Source: Sulfurovum sp. UBA7648
GTDB lineage: Bacteria > Campylobacterota > Campylobacteria > Campylobacterales > Sulfurovaceae
Assembly: GCA_002483605.1 (NCBI GenBank)
Contig: DLIG01000011.1
Coordinates: 43,911-104,297 of the forward strand
DNA: 60,387 bases
Direction: 5' to 3'
Shown here: positions 23,633-32,471 of the stretch, one piece after another
Layout: every line of letters starts with the position of its first letter
Numbering within the stretch: the first letter of the stretch is position 1
The notes under the pieces: generated by a model
Seen by the model: the letters and a program-made list of their open reading frames with translations, nothing else
What the model was told of the DNA's origin: nothing
Database searches by the model: none
Program-made: the position numbers and the translations under genes

Positions 23633-24841
23633 ATGACACTTGATTTTTCGGCACTCGCAAAGAAATATGATACTCCTTTGTATGTATATGATTTTGACTA
23701 TATCGAAGATAGATATTATGCTCTCAAAGAGGCATTTAGCGGTCAAAAATCACTAATCAATTATGCCGTAAAAGCTAATTCAAATCTTTCGGTGATATCT
23801 CATTTGGCTAAGATGGGAGCAGGGGCGGATTGTGTGAGCATAGGGGAAGTAAAAAGAGCCCTCATGGCAGGAGTTGACAAATATAAAATAATCTTTTCAG
23901 GCGTTGGCAAAAAAGATGAAGAGATACATGAAGCGCTTAAACAAGATATTTTGCTTATTAATTTAGAGAGTGAAGCAGAGATGAAGAGAGTAGAAAGCGT
24001 GGCTGCATCTCTTGGCAAAGAGGCCAGGATCTCTATTAGGGTTAATCCAAACATTGATCCTAAAACACACCCTTATATCTCAACAGGATTGCATGACAAC
24101 AAATTCGGTGTAGAGATAGATGTAGCTAAGCGCATGTATATATATGCGAAAAAATCAGCCAATCTTAATCCTGTGGGTATACATTTCCATATTGGTTCCC
24201 AGCTTACAGAATTGGAGCCAATAGCCGAGGCATGCGGTATAGTAGCAGATCTGGCTAGAACATTGAAAGCTTTGGAGATCGATATACGGTTTTTTGATGT
24301 AGGCGGCGGATTGGGCGTGGTATATGATAATGAAACAACTATAAGTGTAAAAGAATATGCCGATATGATTAAAGAAAAAACCAAAGGATTAGACGTTACA
24401 CTTTTGTGTGAACCAGGACGATATATGGTGGCAAATAGCGGATATTTTTTAACCAAAGTATTGTACGAAAAAAGAAATGACACAAAAAGATTTGTTGTTG
24501 TAGACGGTGCCATGAATGATCTTTTGCGCCCAAGCTTGTATGAGGCATATCATAAGATTGAAGCATTAAATAATGAAAGCGAAAAAACACCGGCAGATGT
24601 TGTTGGTCCGGTGTGCGAAAGTGGCGATTTTCTCGGCAAGGGAGTTTTGCTGCCGCAATTAAATCATAATGATCTGCTTATAGTGCATAGCGCAGGAGCA
24701 TATGGATTTAGCATGTCAAGCAATTACAATACTAGAAACCGTGCAGCTGAGGTTGCTGTTGAAAACGGCAAAGATAGATTGATCAGGGCTAGAGAAACCT
24801 TTGAAGATCTAATAGCGCTTGAAAAAGAGTTTTTGGTATAA
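23633..24841 (+). CDS. lysA: Diaminopimelate decarboxylase
   Basis: LysA makes lysine from meso-diaminopimelate. It is a PLP enzyme with the PLP lysine at Lys47 (NYAVKANSN), the HIGSQL motif, GGGLGVVYD and the CESGD substrate loop near the C-terminus. Its 402-residue length fits. Some relatives in this fold decarboxylate other amino acids, but CESGDFLGKG and the order of motifs favour LysA. It begins a tight gene row lysA-pheA-hisC-dxs-metK, each gene joining its neighbour within 21 bases or overlapping. Confidence 0.95.
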   Translation: MTLDFSALAKKYDTPLYVYDFDYIEDRYYALKEAFSGQKSLINYAVKANSNLSVISHLAKMGAGADCVSIGEVKRALMAGVDKYKIIFSGVGKKDEEIHEALKQDILLINLESEAEMKRVESVAASLGKEARISIRVNPNIDPKTHPYISTGLHDNKFGVEIDVAKRMYIYAKKSANLNPVGIHFHIGSQLTELEPIAEACGIVADLARTLKALEIDIRFFDVGGGLGVVYDNETTISVKEYADMIKEKTKGLDVTLLCEPGRYMVANSGYFLTKVLYEKRNDTKRFVVVDGAMNDLLRPSLYEAYHKIEALNNESEKTPADVVGPVCESGDFLGKGVLLPQLNHNDLLIVHSAGAYGFSMSSNYNTRNRAAEVAVENGKDRLIRARETFEDLIALEKEFLV

Positions 24842-24861
24842 TAAGGCACAAAGGATATATC

Positions 24862-25938
24862 ATGGACTTAGAATCATTGCGTCGAAAAATTGATAGCATA
24901 GATGATGAAATTTTACGCCTACTAAACGAACGAATGGTATATGTCAACCAAGTAGGAGAGATAAAGACCAAAGTTGGCGGCGCTATATATCGACCAGAAA
25001 GGGAACAAGCCATAATCAATCGTTTGGTTGAAAAAAGCAAAGAGCAAAATGGAGCATTGGACAGAAGAGCAATAGAAGCTATTTTTTATGAAATAATAGG
25101 TGTTGCCAAAGATTTAGAAAGAGCAGAAAAGGTAGCTTATCTTGGACCAAAGGGTACCTTTACACACCAAGCCGCCGAGATGCGTTTCGGATCGATCAAG
25201 GAATATCTGCCATTAGCGTCAATATCATCCGTATTTAAAGCAGTTGATAGCAGCCGGGCAGCCTACGGTGTTGTACCAATTGAGAATTCAACAGACGGTA
25301 TCGTTGGAGAAACATTGGATTTGCTAGGTGAGTATGATCTCAAGATTTTGGCCGAAATTTATATGCCTATACATCATTCTCTATGTTCGTTGGCTTTGTC
25401 TTTGGAAGATATTACAAAGATATATTCAAAAGATATTGCTTTTGGACAATGTCGTAAATTTTTGAGCGAACATAGACTAGATAGCGTGGAATTAATTCCT
25501 GTAGAATCTACGGCAAAAGCAGCCGAACTTGCAAAATTAGATCCCGCAAGTGCAGCAATCTGTCCGCATATTGCAGCTAAAATTAATAATTTACCGGTAA
25601 TTTTTGATAATATAGAAGATATGCATGATAACAAAACCCGTTTTGTTATCATTGGCAAATTCGATAGTAATCCAAGCGGAAATGACAAAACATCAATTTT
25701 GGCAAAATTATCCAATAAGCCAGGATCTTTAGTAGAATTTTTGAGAGAATTTGAAAAGGCAGGTATTAATCTGACTAAAATAGAAAGTCGTCCGGCAAAA
25801 GAAAATAAAGCATTTTCATATTGGTTTTATATAGATTTTGATGGTCATTTTAAAGATGGTAAAATCGAAAAAATTATAGGAGATAGAGCTGATATAAAAT
25901 GGCTCGGAAGTTACGTAAAGGCAAATGATGAAGTTTAA
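24862..25938 (+). CDS. pheA: Chorismate mutase-prephenate dehydratase
   Basis: This bifunctional enzyme of phenylalanine synthesis has 358 residues. The AroQ chorismate mutase domain is 1-90 (LRRKIDSIDDEILRLLNER), the prephenate dehydratase domain starts at VAYLGPKGTFTHQAA near residue 92, with the ENSTDGIVGETLDLL loop, and an ACT domain follows (ILAKLSNKPGSLVEFL with the ESRP motif) for phenylalanine feedback. The next gene starts within the last 14 bases. Confidence 0.95.
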   Translation: MDLESLRRKIDSIDDEILRLLNERMVYVNQVGEIKTKVGGAIYRPEREQAIINRLVEKSKEQNGALDRRAIEAIFYEIIGVAKDLERAEKVAYLGPKGTFTHQAAEMRFGSIKEYLPLASISSVFKAVDSSRAAYGVVPIENSTDGIVGETLDLLGEYDLKILAEIYMPIHHSLCSLALSLEDITKIYSKDIAFGQCRKFLSEHRLDSVELIPVESTAKAAELAKLDPASAAICPHIAAKINNLPVIFDNIEDMHDNKTRFVIIGKFDSNPSGNDKTSILAKLSNKPGSLVEFLREFEKAGINLTKIESRPAKENKAFSYWFYIDFDGHFKDGKIEKIIGDRADIKWLGSYVKANDEV

Positions 25939-27028
25939 TAAAACATTAGAAGATATAACATTATACGAAGCAGGCAAACCAATAGAATTGGTAGTAAGAG
26001 AGTTTGGCATTGATCCAAAAGACGTTGTCAAATTGGCATCCAATGAAAATCCGTTAGGCACATCGCCAGCGGTTGCAAATGTTATAAGCGAACATGCCTC
26101 AAAAGCGCATTTATACCCAGATGACAGTATGTACGCGCTTAAAGAGGGATTGGCAGAAAAATTTGGTGTTAGCAGCAGCGAAGTTATAATTGGAGCCGGA
26201 AGCGACCAAATATTGGAATTTATAGCTAGATCCTTATTGTCTCCGGAAGATTCTGTATTGATGAGCAGGGTTACATTTGCAATGTACGAGATATATGCCA
26301 AACAGATGGGGGCAACTATTATTCGTACACCAAGCTATGTGCATAAAGCAGATGAATTTATAGAAGCATACAATAAATACAATCCAAAGATCGTATATTT
26401 GTGCATACCAAATAATCCAATCGGTGATTGCATGCCAAAAGCTGAGGTTCTAAAAGTAATTGATGCCATAGATAAACACACTTTGGTAGTTATAGACGGA
26501 GCTTATATGGAATATGCTTCATATAAAGATAAGACTTGCGAAGTCACCCCAAAAGATATATTAAAATATCCGAATGTTATATATCTAGGCACTTTTTCTA
26601 AAGCTTACGGACTTGGCGGTATGAGAGTAGGATACGGCATAACCAATGAAACACTTATAAGACAAATCGCAAAAATGAGGCCGCCGTTTAATATCGCCTC
26701 ACTCTCATTGGCTGCTGCAATTGCTGCGTTGGGAGAAGATGAATTTATAGCTAGATCTCTTGCATTGCATGAAGAACAGCTTCTTAGATATGAAGAGTTT
26801 GCCGTGCTTAACAATATCAGTTTCATTCCTAGCTATACCAATTTTATCACTTACTTGCTCGATGAACCGTTAAATTCGACACAGATTGCAGATGCATTGC
26901 TAAGAAAAGGCGTGATTATCCGCAATCTAGCTAGTTATGGATTAAATGCCATTCGTATTACTATCGGGACTGCCGAGCAGAACGACAAATTTTTTCAATA
27001 TTTTTCAGAGTTAATTGCTTCTAAGTAG
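25925..27028 (+). CDS. hisC: Histidinol-phosphate aminotransferase
   Basis: HisC is a PLP aminotransferase of histidine synthesis; in many bacteria the same enzyme also handles aromatic amino acids, which fits its position after pheA. Its 367 residues contain SNENPLGTSP near residue 39, DGAYMEYA, and the PLP lysine in FSKAYGLGGMRVGYG. It overlaps pheA by 14 bases and is followed five bases later by dxs. Confidence 0.93.
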   Translation: MMKFNKTLEDITLYEAGKPIELVVREFGIDPKDVVKLASNENPLGTSPAVANVISEHASKAHLYPDDSMYALKEGLAEKFGVSSSEVIIGAGSDQILEFIARSLLSPEDSVLMSRVTFAMYEIYAKQMGATIIRTPSYVHKADEFIEAYNKYNPKIVYLCIPNNPIGDCMPKAEVLKVIDAIDKHTLVVIDGAYMEYASYKDKTCEVTPKDILKYPNVIYLGTFSKAYGLGGMRVGYGITNETLIRQIAKMRPPFNIASLSLAAAIAALGEDEFIARSLALHEEQLLRYEEFAVLNNISFIPSYTNFITYLLDEPLNSTQIADALLRKGVIIRNLASYGLNAIRITIGTAEQNDKFFQYFSELIASK

Positions 27029-27033
27029 CGAAG

Positions 27034-28857
27034 ATGAAAAACATTAAAAACTATTCTATAGATGAATTGGATGAATTGGCTGTTGAGATTAGAGATAAGA
27101 TATTAGCAACAGTGAGTAGTACGGGAGGGCATTTGAGCTCTACGCTGGGAGCAACCGATTTAATTATAGCGATGCACTATGTATTTGATGCAGACAAGGA
27201 CCCGTTTATATTTGATGTAAGCCATCAAGCATATGCGCACAAACTTCTTACGGGTCGATGGGATTCATTTGATACTCTCCGTAAATTTGACGGATTAAGC
27301 GGATATACTAAGCCAAAAGAATCTAAATATGATTATTATATGGCGGGCCACAGCTCTACTTCTATTTCTCTTGCTGTTGGAGCAGCCAAAGCTATAGCAC
27401 TAAAAGGCGAAGAGAGAATACCGGTGGCCCTCATCGGGGATGGAAGTATGAGTGCAGGTATGGTTTATGAAGCGCTCAATGAGCTAGGAGATCGCAAGTA
27501 TCCCGTTGTGATCATACTTAATGATAATGAGATGAGTATAGCCAAACCTATAGGTGCAGTTAGCAAATTGCTTTCACAAACAATGGCAAGCTCTTTTTAC
27601 CAAAAATTCAAACATTATGTAGAAAAAGCTCTTGATCATTTGCCAGACAGCGCTATGTATATAGCAAGAAGATTCGAAGAATCACTCAAGCTTATTACTC
27701 CGGGTATACTATTTGAAGAGATGGGAGTTGAGTATATAGGGCCAGTTGACGGGCATGATATAAATGGCTTGATCGAAACATTTCAAATAGCAAAAGAATT
27801 AGGTAAACCGGTTATTATACATGCTCAAACCACCAAAGGCAAAGGTTATGAGATAGCAGAGGGTACCGGCAAAGAACATTGGCACGGTGTCGGCTCTTTT
27901 GATATTTCAACAGGTAAACCGAATAAAAAAAGCAGTGAAAAAAGTACTACTGCAATTTTTGGCGAAACGCTTTTGACTCTTGCCAATAAAGATGACAAGG
28001 TAGTAGGAGTAACTGCAGCTATGCCAAGCGGTACTGGGCTGTCAGAAGCTATGGAAGTATATCCAAACCGTTTTTGGGACGTTGCAATTGCAGAGCAACA
28101 TGCAGTAACATCTATGGGACCATTAGCAAAAGAGGGATTTAAACCATTTTGTGCAATTTACTCTACATTCTTGCAGCGCGGATATGATCAGGTTATTCAT
28201 GATATTGCTCTCATGAATGTAGGAGTCGCATTTGCTATAGACAGGGCAGGTATAGTAGGGGAAGATGGAGAGACCCATCAGGGGGCTTTTGATGTATCAT
28301 TTTTAAGAGCAATCCCAAATATGACTCTTTTTGCTCCATATAATGAAACGACCATGAAACTTGCGATGGAATTTGCAAAAGATTTTCAAACGCCATGTGC
28401 ATTTAGATACCCTAGAGGTGCATTTATAGCAGCAGATCGTGCATCTGTACCATTCGAGTTGGGCAAGGCTGATATTATTCAAAACGGAGAAGAGATAGTA
28501 TTTGTTGGCTATGGCAACGGAGTGGGGCGTGCTTTGGAAGTTGCGAGTATAGTTGACTTTGCTCCTACTGTTGTAGATTTGCGTTTTGTAAAGCCTCTTG
28601 ACAAAGCATTGCTGATATCACTTGCAAATTCGCACAAAAAATGGTTTGTATTTAGTGATAGTGCCAAAATGGGTGGAGTAGGCTCGGCAATATTGGAACT
28701 TTTTTCACAGGCCAAGATACAAGGCGTAGATTTAGTAACTTTTGAGTATGATGATGCTTTTATTACTCATGGATCCATAAATGACGTAGAGGGATCATTA
28801 GGTCTTAGGCCAAAACAGTTAGCACAAACAATTAGTAGAATTTTAGAGGAGAAATGA
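27034..28857 (+). CDS. dxs: 1-deoxy-D-xylulose-5-phosphate synthase
   Basis: Dxs condenses pyruvate and glyceraldehyde-3-phosphate in the first step of the methylerythritol phosphate isoprenoid pathway. The 607-residue transketolase-like protein has the thiamine-diphosphate site (FDVSHQAYAHKLLTGR; GDGSMSAGMVYEALNELG; LNDNEMSIA) and the second domain with AIAEQHAVTS and the phosphate-binding segment DRAGIVGEDGETHQG. Length and order are normal. Its last codons overlap metK by four bases. Confidence 0.95.
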   Translation: MKNIKNYSIDELDELAVEIRDKILATVSSTGGHLSSTLGATDLIIAMHYVFDADKDPFIFDVSHQAYAHKLLTGRWDSFDTLRKFDGLSGYTKPKESKYDYYMAGHSSTSISLAVGAAKAIALKGEERIPVALIGDGSMSAGMVYEALNELGDRKYPVVIILNDNEMSIAKPIGAVSKLLSQTMASSFYQKFKHYVEKALDHLPDSAMYIARRFEESLKLITPGILFEEMGVEYIGPVDGHDINGLIETFQIAKELGKPVIIHAQTTKGKGYEIAEGTGKEHWHGVGSFDISTGKPNKKSSEKSTTAIFGETLLTLANKDDKVVGVTAAMPSGTGLSEAMEVYPNRFWDVAIAEQHAVTSMGPLAKEGFKPFCAIYSTFLQRGYDQVIHDIALMNVGVAFAIDRAGIVGEDGETHQGAFDVSFLRAIPNMTLFAPYNETTMKLAMEFAKDFQTPCAFRYPRGAFIAADRASVPFELGKADIIQNGEEIVFVGYGNGVGRALEVASIVDFAPTVVDLRFVKPLDKALLISLANSHKKWFVFSDSAKMGGVGSAILELFSQAKIQGVDLVTFEYDDAFITHGSINDVEGSLGLRPKQLAQTISRILEEK

Positions 28858-30014
28858 TGCCAAATTCATATATATTTACAAGCGAATCAGTTACGGAGGG
28901 CCATCCGGACAAAATGGCAGATCAGATAAGCGATGCCATACTAGACGATATTTTATCCAAAGATACCAATGCTAGAGTAGCGTGTGAAACATTAGTCAGT
29001 AATGGTTTTTGTGTAATAGCCGGCGAGCTTAAAACAGTAGCCTATTGCCCAATGCAAGATATTGCTAGAAAAGTTATACAAGAGATAGGCTATACTGACG
29101 CTAGTTATGGATTTGATTATAGAAGTGCAGCTGTGCTTAACGGTATAGGCGAACAAAGTCCGGATATTAATCAAGGAGTTGACCAAGCATCCGGAGAGAT
29201 AGGTGCTGGAGATCAAGGGCTTATGTTCGGATATGCTTGCAGAGAAACTCCTGAGCTTATGCCGCTTCCAATTTCTTTGGCCCATAGACTTACTTCCAAG
29301 TTGGCCGAAGTACGCAAGAACGGTACGGTACCATTTCTTAGACCGGACGGCAAAGCACAAGTAAGCGTTAGGTATATTGACGGCAAACCGGTCAGTATAG
29401 ATACTATAGTTGTCTCAGCACAACATCATGATGATATTCCTGAAAATATTATCAAAGACGCAATACTTCAAGAAGTTATAAAAGAAGCTATCCCGTCACA
29501 CTTGATACATGATGATATTACATACCACATCAATCCTACAGGACGATTTGTTATAGGCGGTCCGCAAGGAGACGCCGGGTTAACAGGACGCAAGATCATA
29601 GTAGATACTTACGGCGGATCTTGTCCTCACGGCGGCGGCGCATTCTCTGGCAAGGATCCAACAAAAGTAGACAGATCAGGTGCATATGCAGCTAGACATA
29701 TAGCCAAAAATTTAGTAGCAGCTGGTGTATGTGATAAAGCAACCATACAGATAGCTTATGCCATAGGCGTTGCTCACCCGGTATCTATATATGTAAATAC
29801 ACACGGTACATCCCAAGTCAGTGAAGAGAGCATTACTAAGTGTGTAGAAGATCTGTTTGATCTTACACCAAAAGGTATTATTACTTCATTGAATCTTTTA
29901 CAACCAATTTATCGCAAAACTGCAACTTATGGCCATTTTGGTAGAGAGAATCAAGGTTTTGGCTGGGAGTTATTGGACAGGGTGGAAGATATCAAAGCAT
30001 ATTTTCAAAAATAG
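28854..30014 (+). CDS. metK: S-adenosylmethionine synthetase
   Basis: MetK joins methionine and ATP to give S-adenosylmethionine. The 386-residue chain has the ESVTEGHPDKMADQISDA N-terminus, GAGDQGLMFGYA, GGPQGDAGLTGRKI and GGGAFSGKDPTKVDRS signatures. It is the last gene of the lysA-to-metK row. A weak hairpin lies downstream at 30029-30057. Confidence 0.96.
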   Translation: MMPNSYIFTSESVTEGHPDKMADQISDAILDDILSKDTNARVACETLVSNGFCVIAGELKTVAYCPMQDIARKVIQEIGYTDASYGFDYRSAAVLNGIGEQSPDINQGVDQASGEIGAGDQGLMFGYACRETPELMPLPISLAHRLTSKLAEVRKNGTVPFLRPDGKAQVSVRYIDGKPVSIDTIVVSAQHHDDIPENIIKDAILQEVIKEAIPSHLIHDDITYHINPTGRFVIGGPQGDAGLTGRKIIVDTYGGSCPHGGGAFSGKDPTKVDRSGAYAARHIAKNLVAAGVCDKATIQIAYAIGVAHPVSIYVNTHGTSQVSEESITKCVEDLFDLTPKGIITSLNLLQPIYRKTATYGHFGRENQGFGWELLDRVEDIKAYFQK

Positions 30015-30314
30015 TATTTAAGAAGTTTTTTCATGGTTTGCTATGACAGCCATGAAAGACTTAATGCGCCTTTATACTTTAGGTTATCGTTCTTGCATAC
30101 AAGAAGTATTATCTTCATCTTTTGATTCACATTTCGTTATGTCTTCATCATATCGGCAAAATTATAAGCATAAAAATATTTCAAATAATTTTCGATCCAT
30201 AGATACTTAAAATAAATGATGTTTTAGTATCTATTTTTAATATATTATTTTTATTTAAGTATTTTCTTATTATGACAAGTATAAAATATATTTATCAAGA
30301 TAGTAAGGATTGTT
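30015..30314. other. 300-bp gap between metK and a secreted protein gene
   Basis: I see a hairpin made of TTTCATGG (30029-30036) and CCATGAAA (30050-30057) just after metK, which may be a weak terminator, and an AT-rich region (about 30180-30300) that likely holds the promoter of the next gene. No open frame or RNA gene is apparent. Confidence 0.4.
30029..30057 (+). terminator. Weak hairpin after metK
   Basis: An 8-bp stem with possible inner GCT/AGC pairing lies 15 bases after the metK stop. The T-run precedes the stem and not the 3' side, so the terminator call is uncertain. Confidence 0.35.
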
Positions 30315-30926
30315 ATGGCAAAAAAAATGATTTTGACTATATTATTTGTATTGGCCGGCCAGCTATTGTATGGCAGCACAGCCGGGGAGCCTGTTATTGA
30401 TTTAGGAAAATGCGGTAAGCTTATTCATCCTGTTAATATTGAGGGCAAGTGGTTTTACTATTGGGATAAAAGCGGTGACGGCACAAGCGCTGATAAAGGA
30501 AATCTTAACAAAGGGAAAGATTATGTAAGCCATGATTTGCTTGATGAGCTGTTTAATCACGATATCAACGGCAAACCAAATACGAAAGTAAGAAATCATG
30601 ACGGATATTACGGTACTACAAATGAATACAGATACGGCACCATAAATGGAGTAAAATTAGCATTGCCAACGATAAATACTAACAGCTCTTTTAAAAGCGG
30701 CTCATATTATTTGCAAGACGATCAACCATATACTGATTTAGCCAAAATATGGGATATACACAATAAAGGGTTTAATACTAGCGGGACTCCGTCAGGTTGG
30801 CCAAATAGTTATTACTGGTCTGCAACACAAAGTGCTCTAGGCCACACCTTTATTGATTTAGATACCGGTTATGTAGATTTTACTTTTGATTTTGACAGTG
30901 TTTATGTTGTATTGGAGGTATTGTAG
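30315..30926 (+). CDS. Secreted DUF1566 / FISUMP-like protein
   Basis: This 203-residue protein has a signal peptide (hydrophobic 5-18, cleavage near LYGSTA) and a mature domain with many Tyr, Trp, Gly and Asn residues. The closing segment WPNSYYWSATQS...HTFIDLDTGYVDF resembles the DUF1566 (Lcl C-terminal) and FISUMP families, where a WSSS or WSAT strand precedes a variable loop. Those domains are common on surface or adhesive proteins in environmental bacteria, with no solved function. It is alone, with no operon partner on either side. I cannot say whether it is anchored. Confidence 0.6.
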   Translation: MAKKMILTILFVLAGQLLYGSTAGEPVIDLGKCGKLIHPVNIEGKWFYYWDKSGDGTSADKGNLNKGKDYVSHDLLDELFNHDINGKPNTKVRNHDGYYGTTNEYRYGTINGVKLALPTINTNSSFKSGSYYLQDDQPYTDLAKIWDIHNKGFNTSGTPSGWPNSYYWSATQSALGHTFIDLDTGYVDFTFDFDSVYVVLEVL

Positions 30927-31052
30927 TATATAAAAAAGTTTTGTATAGATAAATATGAGGGAAAATTTAGCCAGAGCTTGTATTTGATATCAAATTTAGT
31001 AGAAACAAAAAACTATTTAGCTGATTAAAGAAAAGATTTAAAAAACTTTTGC

Positions 31053-31058
31053 TATAGT
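31053..31058 (+). promoter_or_regulatory. Predicted -10 box of the ferredoxin gene
   Basis: TATAGT, one mismatch from TATAAT, lies about 30 bases before the ATG, with AAGGAG in between. Confidence 0.35.
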
Positions 31059-31087
31059 CACAATTAAATAAAATTAAGGAGAAAACA

Positions 31088-31360
31088 ATGGCTGTAATAA
31101 TTACTGATATATGTATCAATTGTGCTGCTTGTATCGATGAATGCCCAGTAGAAGCAATCGTAGACGAGGATGAGAATCCAACAGGCGAAGAAACTTATTA
31201 TGTTTATGCAGATAAATGTGTTGAGTGTGTGGGTTACCATGATTCACCAGCATGTGCTGAAGCATGTCCTACAGAGGGCTGTATCCAATGGAGTGATGTA
31301 GTAGAAGGTATGCCTTCTTCACCAAACAGAAAATCTAAAGGTACTCCTGTAGTAGAATAA
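31088..31360 (+). CDS. Two-[4Fe-4S] ferredoxin of the YfhL/Allochromatium type
   Basis: A 90-residue ferredoxin with two cluster motifs: CINCAACIDECP in the N-terminal half and the longer CVECVGYHDSPACAEACP with an eight-residue insert between the second and third cysteines. That insert and the C-terminal extension mark the Allochromatium-type (YfhL) low-potential ferredoxins. It likely supplies electrons to reductive carboxylations or other low-potential enzymes. It is monocistronic with a terminator 11-33 bases after the stop. Confidence 0.92.
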   Translation: MAVIITDICINCAACIDECPVEAIVDEDENPTGEETYYVYADKCVECVGYHDSPACAEACPTEGCIQWSDVVEGMPSSPNRKSKGTPVVE

Positions 31361-31370
31361 TACTACGCTA

Positions 31371-31393
31371 GACTATCGGCAGCACCGATGGTC
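31371..31393 (+). terminator. Terminator after the ferredoxin gene
   Basis: GACTATCGG and CCGATGGTC pair with one G-T wobble around a five-base loop and are followed by a pyrimidine-rich GTCTTTGCTTCTTT. Confidence 0.6.
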
Positions 31394-31432
31394 GTCTTTG
31401 CTTCTTTAATACTATTTTTAACATTTTTTCGA

Positions 31433-31438
31433 TATAAT
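31433..31438 (+). promoter_or_regulatory. Predicted -10 box of the ndk operon
   Basis: A perfect TATAAT in GATATAATCC, about 65 bases before the ndk ATG, preceded by T-rich sequence. Confidence 0.5.
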
Positions 31439-31503
31439 CCCCGCCTACATAACTAAGTTGCATATGCAATATATAGTAAATTTATATGAGGGAACCAATA
31501 AAT

Positions 31504-31917
31504 ATGGAACAAACATTATCAATCATCAAGCCTGACGCAGTAGCTAAAAATGTAGTTGGCAAAATTTTGAGTCGCTTTGAAGATGCGGGACTTAGAATTG
31601 CAGCAACTAAAAAAATTCAACTCAGCCTTGCAGATGCAGAAGCTTTTTACGCTGTTCACTCTGAAAGACCTTTCTTTAAAGATCTTGTAGAGTTTATGAT
31701 ATCAGGGCCTGTTGTTGTATCTGTACTGGAAGGCGAAAATGCTATGGCTAAAAATAGAGATCTTATGGGTGCAACAAACCCAAAAGAAGCAGCGCCTGGC
31801 ACAATAAGAGCTGACTTTGCTGACAGTATTGATGCGAATGCGGTTCATGGAAGCGATTCATTGGAAAACGCAAAGACTGAGATAAACTTTTTCTTTGCCG
31901 CAAGAGAGATTTGCTAA
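31504..31917 (+). CDS. ndk: Nucleoside diphosphate kinase
   Basis: Ndk balances nucleoside triphosphates. The 137-residue form begins with MEQTLSIIKPDAV, the conserved family start, so I prefer ATG 31504 over an upstream in-frame ATG at 31486. The catalytic histidine is in the NAVHGSDS motif. It heads the operon ndk-yceD-rpmF-plsX-fabH-ymdB. Confidence 0.95.
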   Translation: MEQTLSIIKPDAVAKNVVGKILSRFEDAGLRIAATKKIQLSLADAEAFYAVHSERPFFKDLVEFMISGPVVVSVLEGENAMAKNRDLMGATNPKEAAPGTIRADFADSIDANAVHGSDSLENAKTEINFFFAAREIC

Positions 31918-31928
31918 GAGGAGTTCTT

Positions 31929-32300
31929 GTGCAAATTGCATTTGAGAAGCTATCTTCTTCCCCAAAACCGTTTGAGATTTCGCTGCAAGGAGTAACCTTA
32001 AGCGGTACTCTTTCTAAACAGCATCACGATACGGCAATTTTGGACGGTATGCTTGATGGAGCATTAGAAGTACAGTGTGACAGATGCGGTGTTTTGTTTG
32101 ATGTTGCCATTAAACAACCGTTGAAGCTGGAGTTAAGTCAGCATACGAGACAAAACAAGGATAATTTAGATATAATTGAGTTTTTAGATGGCATCATAGA
32201 TTTGGAGTATATTCTCCAAAGTGAAATTGATTCCATCAAGAGCACCTATCATTACTGTGAAAAGTGTGATGGTATCGACGATTTTGAAGTTGAAATTTAA
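31929..32300 (+). CDS. yceD: YceD/DUF177 protein
   Basis: YceD is linked with 23S rRNA accumulation and is almost always next to rpmF. This 123-residue version has the core EVQCDRCGVLFD with two cysteines near residues 49-52 and a second pair CEKCD near the end, so it likely binds zinc. The GTG start at 31929 follows AAGAGGAG; an upstream in-frame TTG at 31911 inside ndk has no support. rpmF follows 15 bases later. Confidence 0.85.
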   Translation: MQIAFEKLSSSPKPFEISLQGVTLSGTLSKQHHDTAILDGMLDGALEVQCDRCGVLFDVAIKQPLKLELSQHTRQNKDNLDIIEFLDGIIDLEYILQSEIDSIKSTYHYCEKCDGIDDFEVEI

Positions 32301-32315
32301 ATAAAAGGATAAAAA

Positions 32316-32468
32316 ATGGCAGTACCTAAGAGACGAGTAAGTAAAACAAGAGCGGCAAAAAGAAGAACACACTACAAAGTAACTCTTCCTATGCCTGTAA
32401 AAGACAGTGATGGAACATGGAGAATGCCACACCATATGAATATGACTACCGGCGAATATAAAGCCTAA
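32316..32468 (+). CDS. rpmF: 50S ribosomal protein L32
   Basis: This 50-residue protein starts MAVPKRRVSKTRAAKRRTHY, the unmistakable L32 N-terminus. It has an AAAGGAT site before the ATG. It lacks the C-terminal zinc cysteines of some L32 proteins, as is common for the C-minus form. Its stop codon is followed directly by plsX. Confidence 0.97.
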   Translation: MAVPKRRVSKTRAAKRRTHYKVTLPMPVKDSDGTWRMPHHMNMTTGEYKA

Positions 32469-32471
32469 TTG

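Noticed and set aside
24862..25938. PheA as separate chorismate mutase and prephenate dehydratase genes
   Set aside because: The reading frame is continuous across both domains with no stop codon, so it is a normal fusion.
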